A stretch of 64,000 nt of DNA from Orthonyx spaldingii (lineage: Eukaryota > Chordata > Aves > Passeriformes > Orthonychidae), in contig VZTJ01001132.1 in the NCBI GenBank assembly GCA_013397795.1, positions 521,101-585,100 on the forward strand, in the 5' to 3' direction. The stretch's first letter is position 1, and every line of letters starts with the position of its first letter. This document shows positions 23,459 through 36,200 of this stretch, piece by piece. The notes below the pieces were generated by a model. It worked only from the letters and a program-made list of their open reading frames with translations. It had not been told where the DNA came from and searched no databases. The position numbers were made by a program, and so were the translations under genes.

Positions 23459-23589
23459 ATGGAGACAGAGGGCAGGAGTACCAAGCCAGGATATTTGCTG
23501 GTATTAATAAGCTTCATTCAGCAGCAGACATTAAAAGGCACTTGTTTTAGCAGAACTCATGGACCTGAGATAACACCATCCTAAACCTT

Positions 23590-24110
23590 AAAAAACAAGT
23601 CCTTTAGAAACATAGTACCACTAAAAAAATTAAACAACGGGACTCATTTCAAAAACAACCTTATCAACACTTAGACTGAAAAACATAGTATTGAATACAT
23701 ATCCCCTACCATACACCAACTACAGACAAAATAAAGAGGTACAATAAACTGTTAAAAACTACAATAAGCTTGAAAACATTAAATAGAAAATCTTTTCAAA
23801 ATTAAGAACAGCATTTAACAAACCCATCCGTAGGGTTGTTTTTGCTCAAAGACCAAGTTACACGAGGTAAGTAATACAGAAAAGTAGAATAACACGATGT
23901 GTATCTCACAGAGATCTAATTGTTAAATAAAAACCATGTGTAAATATCACTGTTTACTGAATGTCACTACCATTATATGTATATAACTGTATATTGTGTA
24001 TATATATATACACACACATATATATATATATATAAATGTGTGTATATTAGAGTTAAAATTTAAATTAAAATTAAAATCAAAAACTATTAGTTTAAACCTT
24101 AAACTGATGA
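23590..24110. other. AT-rich island with no gene
   Basis: The sequence drops abruptly to very low GC and is rich in AAAAC and TTAAA words, unlike the surrounding DNA. It begins about 130 bases after the second copy of the 142-bp duplication. It holds stops in every frame apart from repeat-driven ones. It could be an inserted element that I cannot name or a relaxed AT-rich tract. I compared it mentally with bird mitochondrial DNA and saw no clear match. Confidence 0.6.
23973..24048. repeat. TA/CA microsatellite
   Basis: Alternating TATATA runs with CACACACA and TGTGTGTA blocks extend over about 75 bases. It is followed by AATTTAAATTAAAATTAAAA. Length is likely polymorphic. Confidence 0.9.
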
Positions 24111-27100
24111 TACTTTTGGAAACCAGAGCAGAAGTAGAATAAGCAGGAGAGAGCCAAACCCAAGGACTCACTGCTCCATTTTGCCCCTCCTGTCCCCACC
24201 CAGCCCGGATGCACAGCCCTGAGCCTCCTTGAGGAGCTGCCGTCCCAGACTGGGCCCTGAGCAGAGGACACAACTCCCTGATAACGCAGCAGCTCCTTAT
24301 TTCCACTGACACCTTCACCACCCATCAAACACAGTGCCACAGGCAAGAGGCTTGGATCACAACCCACTTCAAATTCATCCTCCTGCTCTGGTTAGGGTTA
24401 ATTTTCAGCAGCTCTATGTGAAAATACCAGCCAGCAACAGCCTGCAGGATGCCCCCTTGCTGGTGGCCACCTGACTCCCACAGAGGAACTGGAGGAAGAT
24501 GCTTGGCCATGTACATGGCAAGAAACTCTCCCATTTTCCCCATCTCCAGATTTCCCAACCCACTGAGCGCACTGTGCTACAGGGTTTCACACACTAGATG
24601 TCAGCAGAAGAATAAAAATCACTCTGGTGCTCCAGCTTAAACCTGGCAGGGATTTCCACTGGGCTGCTAAAACTCACAGCCTGACACCGATAAATCCATT
24701 TGCTGCAGCAATGACCAGACTGGGCAGAGGGTGGCAGGGAAAACCCACCCAGAGGAGACTTGGTGTCTCTGTAACGCCTGGATGGAGAAAGCCTCAACCC
24801 TGGACTGACTCATCTGCGTCAGCAGAATCCTGAGACACTCAGGGACAGAAAACAACGTTGCTTTTGCACACACACCTTTTCAGTGGTGGGGGATCTGCTG
24901 CTGGCCCAGGGCCCAGCCTGTCTAGCAGAGCTGATATAACCACCCAGCACTGGGGGTTATGAAGGAGCCCTGCAGGTACAACCTGCCCCTTGCTCCACGG
25001 GCAGAACAACAAACTGCAGTGTAAAACACCTTTCTAGACCAGGAGAAACAGTCCCATGCTATCAGCTTTTGTGTCTTTACGGTTGCAGCAATAATCTCAG
25101 AGTGCTGCCCTTGCAGCAGAGGGGACTGAATCAGTGTAAGAAGGCACCCCAAGGCTGTACCTGCTTGTCCTGAGCTGGGCTGTCACCCTCTCCCAGCAGC
25201 TTTCACCGACCTTTGGACAGGACTGAGAGCTGGGAGATTTGAGGTCCTGTACTGGCCTCTTGTACAGGAGCAGGAGGATGGATCGCTGAGCCTTGGGAAA
25301 CTCCCACCCCAAAAATCTGCCCCTTCAGACTCAGCTGTACCTTCACTGCACTCTTGACTTGGGGCCACCTGCCTGGTCTGGGCAGGGAGCCTCTTCGAGC
25401 ACATCCCAAAACACCCACGGGGATTCCCCAAACCCAGAGCTGGGCTGCAGCCCAGGGGTCCCCTTCAAGCTACACCAGCGTGTGGAGGTGTCCAAGGCTT
25501 TGGGGCATTCAAAGATTTCCTTTCAAACCACACTCTTACCTGTAGCAGCTGAACCACCCCAAAAGGCATTGCATGCAGGGTAGATGCAGCTTTTTGGATA
25601 AATCATGGATCACTACTTATCCCAAATTCTTCTTCCTGGCTAACGGCCTGGAGATGGATGGGCTCTCAGGGCTGTCCCAGGCAAATTGGTCTCCCCTTTC
25701 CCAGGGTCTAGGATTTCAGACCCTCCCCATCCCAGCCCAAGGTGTCTCCCGGTGCTCTGACCCTGCAGGACACAGTTCAAAGCCTCCAACAGGAAAAACA
25801 GGAAAAGCCGCCCCGGCTCTCTCCGTTGACATAGTTTCGGTCTGGTTCTTGGTGTCAAAGAAGGAATTCAACTCCACCTCGGCCCGTGGGCCCTGTGTGC
25901 TGCCTGGTCCCTCTCAGCAGATGCCCTGGGAGGGAGGACACCGTGGTGGGGAGCTCCCAACTGGTGCCATAAATTCCTGCCAGAGCAGGTTTGGGGATAC
26001 CAACCCTCTGCCCTGCTCCAGCAAGCAAATTCCATTAATTGAGTTTAATTGAGGCACTCAGGGGGAAATATCTGCCCCCTTCTGGCACAGATCAGGGAGG
26101 CACTGGAGCCATCAGGCGTCTCCCAGCTGGAGGGAGCAGCAACAAAACACGGAGAGGCTGCAAGGTGTGCAATGAAACCTTCTGTGGGTTTACAGCCAGG
26201 AGATGGCAACCCAGCCCATGCAAGGCACTGATATTTGGGAAACAGGGAGACTCCGTGCCTGCAGAGGCAGGCTGGCCTCCAGCACTGCTGTGGTGATGGG
26301 CTCGTGGCAGAAAGGGGAGCACAGGTCCTTGGGCACACACGTGGAGAGCACAGTCCCAGTGCCACCAGCTTCTGGCTCTGGTGAGAGACAAGGAGGGACT
26401 CAAATGCAGGATCCTTCTCTCTGCTCCATCCAGCTTGCTGCAGTCAGGGAGACATTCAGAACCTCCTCCTGTGAGGGGTTTGTCACCCTCCAGAGCACCC
26501 AGACTGCTTGTCTCACCTCCCCACTTCCTCACTGTCAGCACTTGCCATCTATTTATCCCCCCAGGCCCAGCCCCAGCCTCAGGCCAAGAGGTGGGGAGCA
26601 GATCTCAATGACATCAGGAGGCTGCGTTTCCTGTTGAGCAGGTTCATGGCTCTGCTCATCCCTGGGGCTTTAGCTCCTGCACCCAGCTTGGAGCAGGGCA
26701 GTGCCCAGGGAAGGAGCCTGTGTGCCACCCCTGGGCCACGTGGAAGGGTGACACACTGGCCAAGTCAGGAGCTGGAAGCAGGCCCAGAGGGCACAGGTCT
26801 GAGCATCCCTGTGAGCCTGGGGTCACACCACGCCAGGACTCCAGTGATGCCATCCCCTTAAAGGGTGCCCCAGTGAAGAACCACTGATCCCTTGGAGATC
26901 AGGGGCTGTGCCACCCCTGCCAGGGACACAGGGGATGAGCAACACCCCCCAGAACCCTGCTGGGGCTCCCTAAACCACAGCCCGCACTAAATGCTGTATG
27001 AACATCCTCAGAGAGATCCCAGTTCCACTTCCAACCCTTCACCTATGGATTTCCTACAGCTGTTTCACACATGACTTCAGATCTGAGCAGCTCCAGCCTG

Positions 27101-29959
27101 GTCTGTGCTCACCAGAGGGAGATGCTGGGGAGTGGGAGGCAGCCCATCTGCAGAGCAGAGCTGCCTTTGAAAAACCACCCTCTGACTTTTGGCTTCTCAA
27201 AACTGCAACCACAGAAAAGAATTTTTCTCTCCAGGCCTCATCTGGCAGGGTGCTTGCTCTGAGGTCTCAGCTTCCAGCATAAAAGCAAGAAAATCTTCCA
27301 GATCTAATGCTGTAACTCCCAGGGTTAGATGTAGCATAAGTAGGGTCCCCTCTGGTTCTGACATCACTCGTGTCCCCAGATGGCACCAGTCCCACCTCCT
27401 GACTGCACCACAGAAGATGCTCCAGCTCTCCGATGCCTTTTGTGTCCCTCAGCTCTTTCCCACATCTCTTTCCCACCCCTTACACTGCTGTTTGCTGGGT
27501 CTGTCACCAAATTCATCAGCATCACACATGGAGGGAGATTTCCTGTGGGTCACACACATCCTATTGCTGACCTCGTGCTCAGTCTCCCTGCCCCAGCACA
27601 CACAGTCCCAGCACTCAACAGCATCTGTCCTTCAAAAACCACTTTCCCAGAGTGTATCCACCTGGGACCTTGTGGAATTCATCACACACTGACAAGGCCA
27701 GCATGGCCACAGCTCAGTTGATCTGTTGAATTCATGACCAAGACTAAAAGTGCCCAGGCCACGCTCAGGCCAACAACATCCCTGTCCTGTGCAAGCATCT
27801 GAGGCAGCTGGCATTTCCCTCCCAGATGGGGATGAGCCAGCACAACACATGCACTGGAGCTCTTTCTCCAGGGCTGGTGGGGCACAGAGCCATGGTGCAT
27901 CTCCCAAGCCTCAGTCAGAGCAATGCTACCATATATATGCTGCTTTGGACCAGTTCAAACAGCCTCTTGCAGATCAAAGCATTGGGGAAAGCAAGGATGT
28001 GTTGATCCCACTATAGAATGGTGCAGGGGAAGTCAGAAGAGGGTCCTGCAGCCTCTTCAACCCCTCTGCTCTGCTGAGAGCTGCGGTCAGCAGTAGTTGG
28101 GGTGACAATGTTGCTGAAACAACCCTTTGCCATTCCTGCCCCCACCATGGGCTGATGCAGCACTGGCTTCATGGCTTAATGTGAACCAGCTTTGGTAAAT
28201 ATAATGAAATCATAAAAAGAGGGGAAATTTCAGCACAAAAAAACTGGAGTGTCTCATGCAACTGTGCTTTCCCCTCGGCTACTCTGATGTGAATGGTGGA
28301 TGGACCCTGGTTCTCATGGGAACCCATCCACCTGCTGTTTATCTACAATGCAATAAAAATAATATTAAAAATAGTCTGTGAAGTAGAAAGAGCAGGAAAA
28401 AAAATTGACACCTGATGCTGTTCTTCTCCCTTGTCTGCAATCCAATGGCTGAGCTCTGAGAACAGGCATGTCCATGCAATTACAGCTCAGACACTCCCAG
28501 ACCTTGTCTTGAACAGAAACTGAGATGAAATTATCCTTCTAGAGGACTGAAATGTTTTTATGAGGTTATTGAAGCAGCAGGTATGGTGCTGCCATCTCAC
28601 CCTGGGACCACAGCCCATGGCTCTGTTCCACCCTCCTGTAGTGGGGAGAACAGATGAAAATATCAAAACCCACAAAGCATTAAGGTATTGTGTTAAAAGG
28701 CAGCGTTATAAAAACCTAAATGCTGCAGCAAAGCCTAGTTTTGGACATTCAAACCTATCCAAACTACATAAAAGAGGGAAAGTTGTCATTAAATGCTGAA
28801 GCCAAGTGCCACAGGGACAGGGCAGAGCTGGACCTCCAGTCATGCCTCCCGACAGGCTGTGCTCTGCAACACAGACACGTCTGGGGTGGTTTGCTGAAGA
28901 AGTTTTGAATTAAGACTCCTGGGGAGAAAAGCAGCAGGCTTGGGAATCTGCAAATCAGAAGTGGAGAGGAAGTGAGGTGCCAGTTCCTCCTTGCACTGAG
29001 CCTTGGGTTCAGGTCTGGACTACACTTGTCCTGGGCACTGCCTGGCTGGGCAGCACCTTTGCTGTTACAAAGTGAAGTTTTTTCAGTCATCATTCACTTT
29101 TACTCCTTTTTACAACCCATAAACAGGTTTTTAATGCAATCCTTTTTCTCTGACATGCTGCATGTTAAAGATTAGCAGAGGCTTTTTATTGCAGGTAATA
29201 AAGAACCCTGATGTCAAATATTTTAACAAGCCAAGTGCTCCATGGGAAAAGCCCAAAGGACTCCAAATGCATTTCTGCTCTGCAGCCTCTGTCAGGGAGA
29301 AGGGGAAGAGACAGCGAGTTTTCTGGGGAAATATCTTAGATTTTATCTAATTTTTGGAAAAGACCAAAGTGGCTCCAACCACACTGCTGAACTCAGGAGC
29401 TTCCCAGCCAGGCATTTCCCCCACTCCACGCAGAGCTAATTGTTCTCCCCCAAAATCTTCATGGATTTGCTCAAGGGAGACACTACCTTACGAAAAGAGT
29501 AAATTCAGGCTTGTCTTTTGTGAGCCGCAGTTGATCCTCTCCAACACAGGAACAAGCAGCAGGTTGATGCTACGCACACCACAGGACCCCACAGGGATGA
29601 GCCCACAAATGGGGTTTCTTTCCCAAGTGGTGCTGCCAGCTGGAGGCATCACATCCCTTGGCTGCAGCCAGTGGGGAGGAGGAGGAGGTGGTGAACCCCA
29701 GCTCTTCATCACCCCACCCTCACAACAGAGAAACCCTCACACAGCAGAGAAAGTGCCTTTTGCCAGGGCACGGGGTGACGCCTGTGAGAATGAGCCTCTG
29801 CTGCTGTCTGGTCAGAGCACGTCGGGTTCCTGATCAGGACGGCTGGGAGAAGCAGGGCTTGGCAGCTCTGCCTGCTGCTCTCCACAGCCTCAGCGTGTCC
29901 CTGTTTTCCCTGCTCCTTTGCACACCCCTGATGGATCCCCGATGGAGCAGAACATCACC
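24111..29959. other. Non-coding unique DNA, no gene recognised
   Basis: No gene, RNA or mobile element was recognised. Overlapping frames of 90-167 codons in GC-rich parts (for example 25,573-26,052 and 27,189-27,692) have Pro/Ser/Cys-rich translations without domain signatures and are matched by frames on the other strand, which argues for chance. Confidence 0.55.
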
Positions 29960-30340
29960 CACACAGCATCCCCCACCCGGCCCCGGCGCGGACAGGGCAC
30001 ACACTGCCGAGCATCCCTGTGGATTCACTGAGGGAAAAACCGGGCAGCGGCCATTCCAAAAGCATTCAGGGACGGGCTCTCCGCCCACACACAGCATCAG
30101 GTTTCCACCCCTCCGCTCACTTTCAGAGGGGGCCGCAGCCTGAGAAACCGGCAAGAGTCGCACACACACGAGAACAGCCCACGCAGTCACCGGGGCAGCT
30201 GCCAAAATTATCACAGCCCACAGGCCGAAGAGGGAAGAGCCTCGTGCCGTTCTCCGGGACCCCGAACACTTTTTCCCATTCCCTTTCCTCTCTCTTCCCA
30301 CGCACCCATCTCTCCTGGCCAAGCCCGAGTGCTGCCCGAG
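29960..30340. promoter_or_regulatory. Short CpG-rich segment (CpG-island-like)
   Basis: I count about 24 CpG dinucleotides in 380 bases, much denser than elsewhere in the window. For an estimated GC near 60 percent this is roughly 0.7 of the random expectation, above the usual vertebrate depletion. I see no TATA box and no GGGCGG box. The segment abuts the minisatellite at its right edge. It could be a promoter or first-exon region of an unseen transcript, or simply GC-biased DNA around a recombining minisatellite. No first exon can be assigned. Confidence 0.45.
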
Positions 30341-30978
30341 GGCTCAGCCCCAGGAGCAGGAGGGCTCAGCCCCAGGAGGAGAAGGGCTCAGCCCCAGGAG
30401 CAGCGGGGCTCAGCCCCAGGAGGAGAAGGGCTCAGCCCCAGGAGCAGGAGGGCTCAGCCCCAGGAGGAGAAGGGCTCAGCCCCAGGAGCAGCGGGGCTCA
30501 GCCCCAGGAGGAGAAGGGCTCAGCCCCAGGAGCAGGAGGGCTCAGCCCCAGGAGGAGAAGGGCTCAGCCCCAGGAGCAGCGGGGCTCAGCCCCAGGAGGA
30601 GAAGGGCTCAGCCCCAGGAGCAGGAGGGCTCAGCCCCAGGAGGAGAAGGGCTCAGCCCCAGGAGCAGCGGGGCTCAGCCCCAGGAGGAGAAGGGCTCAGC
30701 CCCAGGAGCAGGAGGGCTCAGCCCCAGGAGGAGAAGGGCTCAGCCCCAGGAGCAGCGGGGCTCAGCCCCAGGAGGAGAAGGGCTCAGCCCCAGGAGCAGG
30801 AGGGCTCAGCCCCAGGAGGAGAAGGGCTCAGCCCCAGGAGCAGCGGGGCTCAGCCCCAGGAGGAGAAGGGCTCAGCCCCAGGAGCAGGAGGGCTCAGCCC
30901 CAGGAGGAGAAGGGCTCAGCCCCAGGAGCAGGAGGGCTCAGCCCCAGGAGGAGCGGGGCTCAGCCCCAGGAGCAGGAG
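30341..30978 (+). repeat. 22-bp minisatellite, 29 units, 88-bp higher-order repeat
   Basis: There are exactly 29 tandem units of 22 bases (638 bases). Each has the invariant core GGCTCAGCCCCAGGAG plus a six-base tail: CAGGAG (A), GAGAAG (B), CAGCGG (C) or GAGCGG (D). The order is A-B-C-B six times with no mismatch (30,341-30,868), then A-B-A-D-A. D looks like a B/C hybrid. The core includes GGGGC-TCA-GCCCC where preceded by GG, a perfect inverted repeat able to form a small hairpin. Because 22 is not a multiple of 3 and no unit carries a plus-strand stop, long frames (up to 366 codons, 30,019-31,119) run through it; these are repeat by-products and not genes. Confidence 0.98.
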
Positions 30979-33900
30979 TCTCCCTGCAGCTCCACAAGAC
31001 CCTCAGTGCTCTCCCTCCTCCTTCCAGCCCTGCTGAAATCAGCAGAGCTGTTTCTTCACTTTCCCATGACTGGATTTCCCCTGAAAACAGCAGAAAACAC
31101 TTATGCTGATGGTAATTAATCTGACAAGAAGTCAGGAGACACAGATTAAATGTCTCGTATCACCGGGGATCACAGATAATTGTAGAGATAGGCTCTGTTA
31201 CAGAACTGGCACAGTTTCAGTGTGCATTTAGAGATCAAGGAATGGATAGCCAGGCTGTAGCTTGGGATTCACCACAGCCTCAGAGGTGATTCCCCACCGC
31301 TGCTGGAGCTCCCACAAACACACCCTTGCCCCAGGTTTGGTTTGCAGGGCTCCCCACCCTTTTGGGGTGGCAGGCAGGGCCTGAGACACTTTGGGCAGCT
31401 GCCATGGGGGAGTGTGGGGACACGGGCACACTCCTGGGAAGGGGAAAGGCAGTTCTGGAAGGTTTTAGCTCTGACCCATGCCTTGTCCCAGCAAGGTGAA
31501 TGACCAGAGTGAGACAGAGGAGTTACTCAGGTACTGACCTGCTACAGCAATGGTGCCCCATGGTCCAGCCCTCTTGCTGAGACCCCGAGGGTCTCCCCAC
31601 TCTGCACATGGAAGCACCTTCCTAAGGCCTCTGGGAGGGTCACTTGTCTCCTTCCACAGACTAATCCAGGCACTTCCATAACTGCCATACTCGTGCATAT
31701 TCTGTAAAAATGCAGCCACAGCCCCACGCTGTCACAGCCAACTTCCTCTGGGAGCAAATCAGCAGCCACAAACTTTCTCTGCCATCCAAGTCCCACATCA
31801 CAGGTCTCTACAGATTGTTCTGATTAAGATGACTTCTCCCAGCACCTAAATAGTCCCAAAAACACTTCGAAGTTGTATTAGGTGACACCTTTCATTAAGC
31901 CTTCAGCACCTGCTTGGAGCCAATCTGAGGGACCTTGGAAAAAATCCATGGGCTGTGATAGCAGAGCAAGGCTTGCAGCTTTCCAAGCTGATGCCAGGTA
32001 AGTGTTCTGAAGGTGGACAGTGAAGATTTGGGCTGTTTGACCACCTGTTGAGTCTTAGAAATGAAAGAAAGTGTCCTTGAAGAAGGGCAGACTGCAGGTG
32101 ATGCAGCATTTGCGTAATGAACAGGAGCAGATTATGAGAATCAGCCCTCAAAGGAGCAGAAAAATGGAAAACTTTGTTAGGAAAAAGATTTTCCAGCAGC
32201 AGGAGGGAATTGCATCTGGAAGGCCAACAAGAGCCAGGATGGGAAGGCAGAAACCGGAGCACAGTGAGCTGTTGGAGCTCATTGCCAAGCACAGCAAACT
32301 GTGCCACTCACTCTCTGATCACTTTTTCTGAGAGTAGATATGTGAAGTAGATGCTTGGTAACCCATCTGCAACTGCTCATCATCCTTTTAGGATAATCCG
32401 TGCAAGGTTTGCCGCCAGGATCCATAACCACACAACCCACCCCGGGTCCTGCACCACTGCTGCTTTGGCTGCAGCTCTCAGAGGACTTTCCTTTTTTCTC
32501 TGAAACGTGAAAAGCTGAACTTGGATCCGAGATCAGAGTGGTTGTACTTTAACTGTGCAATCATCTAGTGAGGCCAAGCAGGCCCTGACAGCACAGATGT
32601 GTCTCTGAACAAACCAGCCTGGGCAGTGGCTCAGTCTTGGAGCACAGGGAAGGCTGGGCCTGGTTTGGGGTTTGGGATGGCTCCTCTCACCACAGATCTT
32701 GCTTCCCCTTAATCAGCATGGGGAGAAGCTGACCTCACGGCAAATGCAATCAGTGGCATCTGGAGCTCAAAATTATTCAGGGCATCTGCTGGTTGGCACC
32801 AGCTGGAGCAACCTATGGATTTTCTTTCCTCAGAGCTGCCAGGTTTTCTCTTCTTTTCATATCTATGTCTGCAAAAGCCAGAAATTGCACTGGCAATGCA
32901 TCTGAAAGGAAAATTTCCTGTGAAAGAATTGAGCAGAGCTCAGAGGTGCCAATGGATTCTCCATCCCTGCTGGCTGAAGCTGCCAGATGGGCACATCCAA
33001 CTCCCCAGGACACAGGGAAACCCATTCCTATCCAATCTGTTATTTCTTCAACCATCCCAAACACAGGATGAGCATCTGATCTAAAGCAGAAATTAATAAA
33101 AGAACTGCTGAGGGCTTTCTGAATGCTACACTTGAAGGCAATAGTATTTTTATGGACATCAATGTTGTTTGCTTTGTTATTTTATAAAAAAAAAAAAGCA
33201 CAGTAAAAATGTTCATGACATTGAGAGCAAGGAGGAGATGAAATCTCTTCCCTTGAGCACACATTTTTCCCCTATGATGATACTCTGAGGGAAAAGGGGT
33301 ACCTGGCCTCTTCTGGCCTCCCCTGGCCCCATGTCCCAGCACACCCTGTGACACCGTGCAGGGGATCGCTGTCACCTTTCCATGGTGCCAGAGAAATGCT
33401 CTTTCTGGCATGACCTCCTCTGAGCATTCCTTCCCCAGAGACATGAGCTCAGGTAGGAATTCATGGCAAGGAGCGAGGACACAGCAGAGTGGCTGGGAGG
33501 GGGGATCAGCAACACCCAGGTCTGATGGGTGATAACAAACTCCTCCCTTTAAATCACAGCCCAATTTGTTCCTGCTACAAGATAATGTAGCATTAAAACT
33601 GCCTAGAAGGCAGAATACACCTTCCTGCTGGGCTGGGCTCTCTGAGCCCTTATTGTCCTCTCAGGTTTTGGGTTTTTTGTTTCCTCCTGTTTTGGTGCTT
33701 TCTTGCTTTCGGCAGGGGCCAGGTCTCCTGTCTGCATAGGACTTACCCTCTTGGAAGTTTTCTCTGCCTAAGTGCTGAGATGGAGAGATCAAATTGAAAA
33801 AACAATTAAAACCAGAGGTCAGTGCTGTGCTCTGGGGAGCCAAGTCCTTCAAGGAAGGGCTGGAGTTCAGCCTCCAAAGCCAGGAACCTGCAGAACCCGA

Positions 33901-35639
33901 TGGGGGCAGTTCCCCAGGACATCTCCAAGTGATTTCTCTTCAGGAAGCACCTATGCAGCTGCTGTCCCTCTTTCATCACCCTGACTCAACGCTGCCTGCA
34001 AAGGAGAGACCATGCACCACCACTTTGCCAACCTGCAGCTGCCTGCCCAGTGCCCACAGCACCCCTGGCCCATCCCCACCTCTGAACAAGCTCCATTAGT
34101 AAAACACCCTCACAACATTGCTGCCATCAGCTTGCATAACTTTGATTGCAGCTGGGACAAACCAGGAGACCAGAAAACAAGACTGAACCAGCCTCACGCA
34201 CGTGTTCACAGCAGCCTCTCAGTGAGGCAGGAAGGTTTTGCTACTCTGTTTCTTTTTTTAAAAAAAAATACAGAGAAAGCAGAGAACTTGGCCAATGATG
34301 TGTAGAGTTCACAACGGGCCAGGGCAGCGGAGATGCCGTGCCAGTCCTGGCCCTCCAGCATTACTTTCTCCTCTAAAACTCAGGACAAGAAACAGGACAA
34401 GAAACTCCCAGAGTGAGTTAGAGACCCAACATCGAGGGAGCTGAGAGCTGAGCACAAAGCAGTTTCCCTCCCTGCATAAAGACTCCACAGGGTCTTGCAA
34501 GATCCCACCAAAAACCAGAGTGAACTGCTTTGTCCCCATAGACAAATCCACCCCTGGTCCCACCGTCCTGACCGGGGCCAAGCAGGGGGTGGCACAGGGA
34601 TCCCCGGGTCAGTTGCTGTGCCCAACACACCCATTCACAAGCTGAGCAGCCACATGGAATCTCCCCAGGAAACTCTTTTCCAGGCTGGCCAGTAGATGGG
34701 GATGGAAGAGCAGCCAAGGTCTGATCCGTGGGCAACCGTGTTCCTCCACGGTTGTGGCTGTGTCCTGCTGGTTGTCAGGGCTCAGGGGGCACTCACCGGT
34801 GGCTGTACTGTCCATGTGCAGGGCAGGGCTGGGACGGGGCTCACACAGGGGCTGCATGACTTGGAAGCAGGGAGAACACCCCAGAATTTAAGTGTCATCC
34901 CTAGGGCGGCAAGTGTAGGGATAAGCCCTAAAATAACTCCACCAGATGTCCCTGGGGTCTGCCTGTCCCCAGTAATCCAGGGTGGAGAGACCTGTCCTCA
35001 CCATGGATGTCCCCGCTGCCTGATGGGGAAGTTACAGAGGAGCAGAGAGCAGAGCCAGGTCCGGGTGCCTGCAGCACCACTGCCCAGGGAAACTATGGCC
35101 AAGTGCAGCTCCTGGCAGCTCCTGAGAGTCCATCACATGCCCCTGCTTGCCTGTTCCTGCACACTGTAACCTCCTGAGAGCGCTCAGCACCCTCCACCCC
35201 GATCCGCTTGTGTTCAGCCAAGACGCTGCATAGAGGGAAAATTTGGAAACCCCAGGAAGAGCCCAGAGGCGCAGAGAAAACTCTCTCAGCCCAAACAGCT
35301 CTGCCAGGTCCAGCTCTGCCCCCAGTGGGTGGCCAGGTGTGCTGGATTCCCACGGGTTTGTCCCGTTCAGGATTTGCCTGGTGGATGATGATGGCCAGTG
35401 AGCCGGATGGGCCATAAGAAAGGACAGGACGTTTGCCAGCACAGCAAAGGAACGTGTGGGTTTCTGTGGGGTGCTGGTGCCTCTGGACACAACACTGGTG
35501 CAGGAGAGCTTCCCCCGCTGGAGCTGGGCTGTCAGCTCCGAGCACACCCCAGAGCTGCCTGCTTTCACCCTCCAAAATAAAGAAACAGGAGCAAACAATG
35601 AGCGACACTCAGTGCCCTGCCCCGAGCTTTGCCGTGTCA
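30979..35639. other. Non-coding unique DNA, no gene recognised
   Basis: No gene is recognised. A plus-strand frame at 32,071-32,331 has a charged, Gln/Lys/Arg-rich 86-residue translation that looks less GC-driven than most, but it has no known domain and a 134-codon frame overlaps it on the other strand. Short A runs occur at 33,185-33,197 and 34,259-34,268. Confidence 0.5.
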
Positions 35640-36200
35640 GGAGCTGTCACTATGTCGATGTGTAATTATACCATTAATTACTGACCATAAAGCTCTAAAG
35701 AAAACAGACCTGAAATGAATCCAGTGCTGGAGCAAAGTCCTGAGAGATAACTCTGTGGCTGCTAAGGTGATGGAGGCTGAGCTTCAATTCCTAAACCAAA
35801 ATTGAATTTGCAATTAGCTCGCCTTGTTGCCTAAATCCGACAAAAGGCCTTCCTGCATTTAGTACCAAGAAGGGATGTCTCTGAACTGCCATCAAACCAC
35901 AGAGCCTTACAAAAGCCAACTGGGAGCAGAGCAGAGGGAGCAGAATCCCAAATGTCTCCTTGGGCTGAGCAAGGCTCTTGTTTGATTTTGGATTTGCTGC
36001 ACACTCAATGTACATCTCCGAGCAAGCCACTTAATCTGACCCTGGCCCAAAGTTTAGCTGTCTGTCAAATGTTAGAAAAGAGCTTTGTCTCCCTCACAAG
36101 GATTCGGAGGTTTAATTACCGGCTGTGCCAAGATGCCCTTAGGTGGAAGCTGCAATGCAAATGTAAAGTATCATTATTAGAGCTTAGCAAATAACTCGAA
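35640..36200. promoter_or_regulatory. Candidate conserved non-coding element(s)
   Basis: This is a non-repetitive, AT-balanced stretch with TAATTA cores at 35,663-35,668, 35,675-35,680 and 36,113-36,118, a perfect octamer ATGCAAAT at 36,155-36,162, and CTGTCA (a MEIS-type core in reverse) near 36,061. Open frames are few and short. The texture resembles vertebrate developmental enhancers. This rests on motif content alone and conservation is not shown. Confidence 0.35.

Noticed and set aside
23590..24110. Nuclear mitochondrial insertion
   Set aside because: The sequence is AT-rich but I could not match it to any mitochondrial gene order or tRNA, and no mitochondrial-type reading frame is evident.
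30019..31119. 366-codon frame as a repeat-containing protein gene
   Set aside because: It exists because the 22-bp unit has no plus-strand stop; more than one plus frame is open, the frame depends on unit number, and the ends show no start or splice context.
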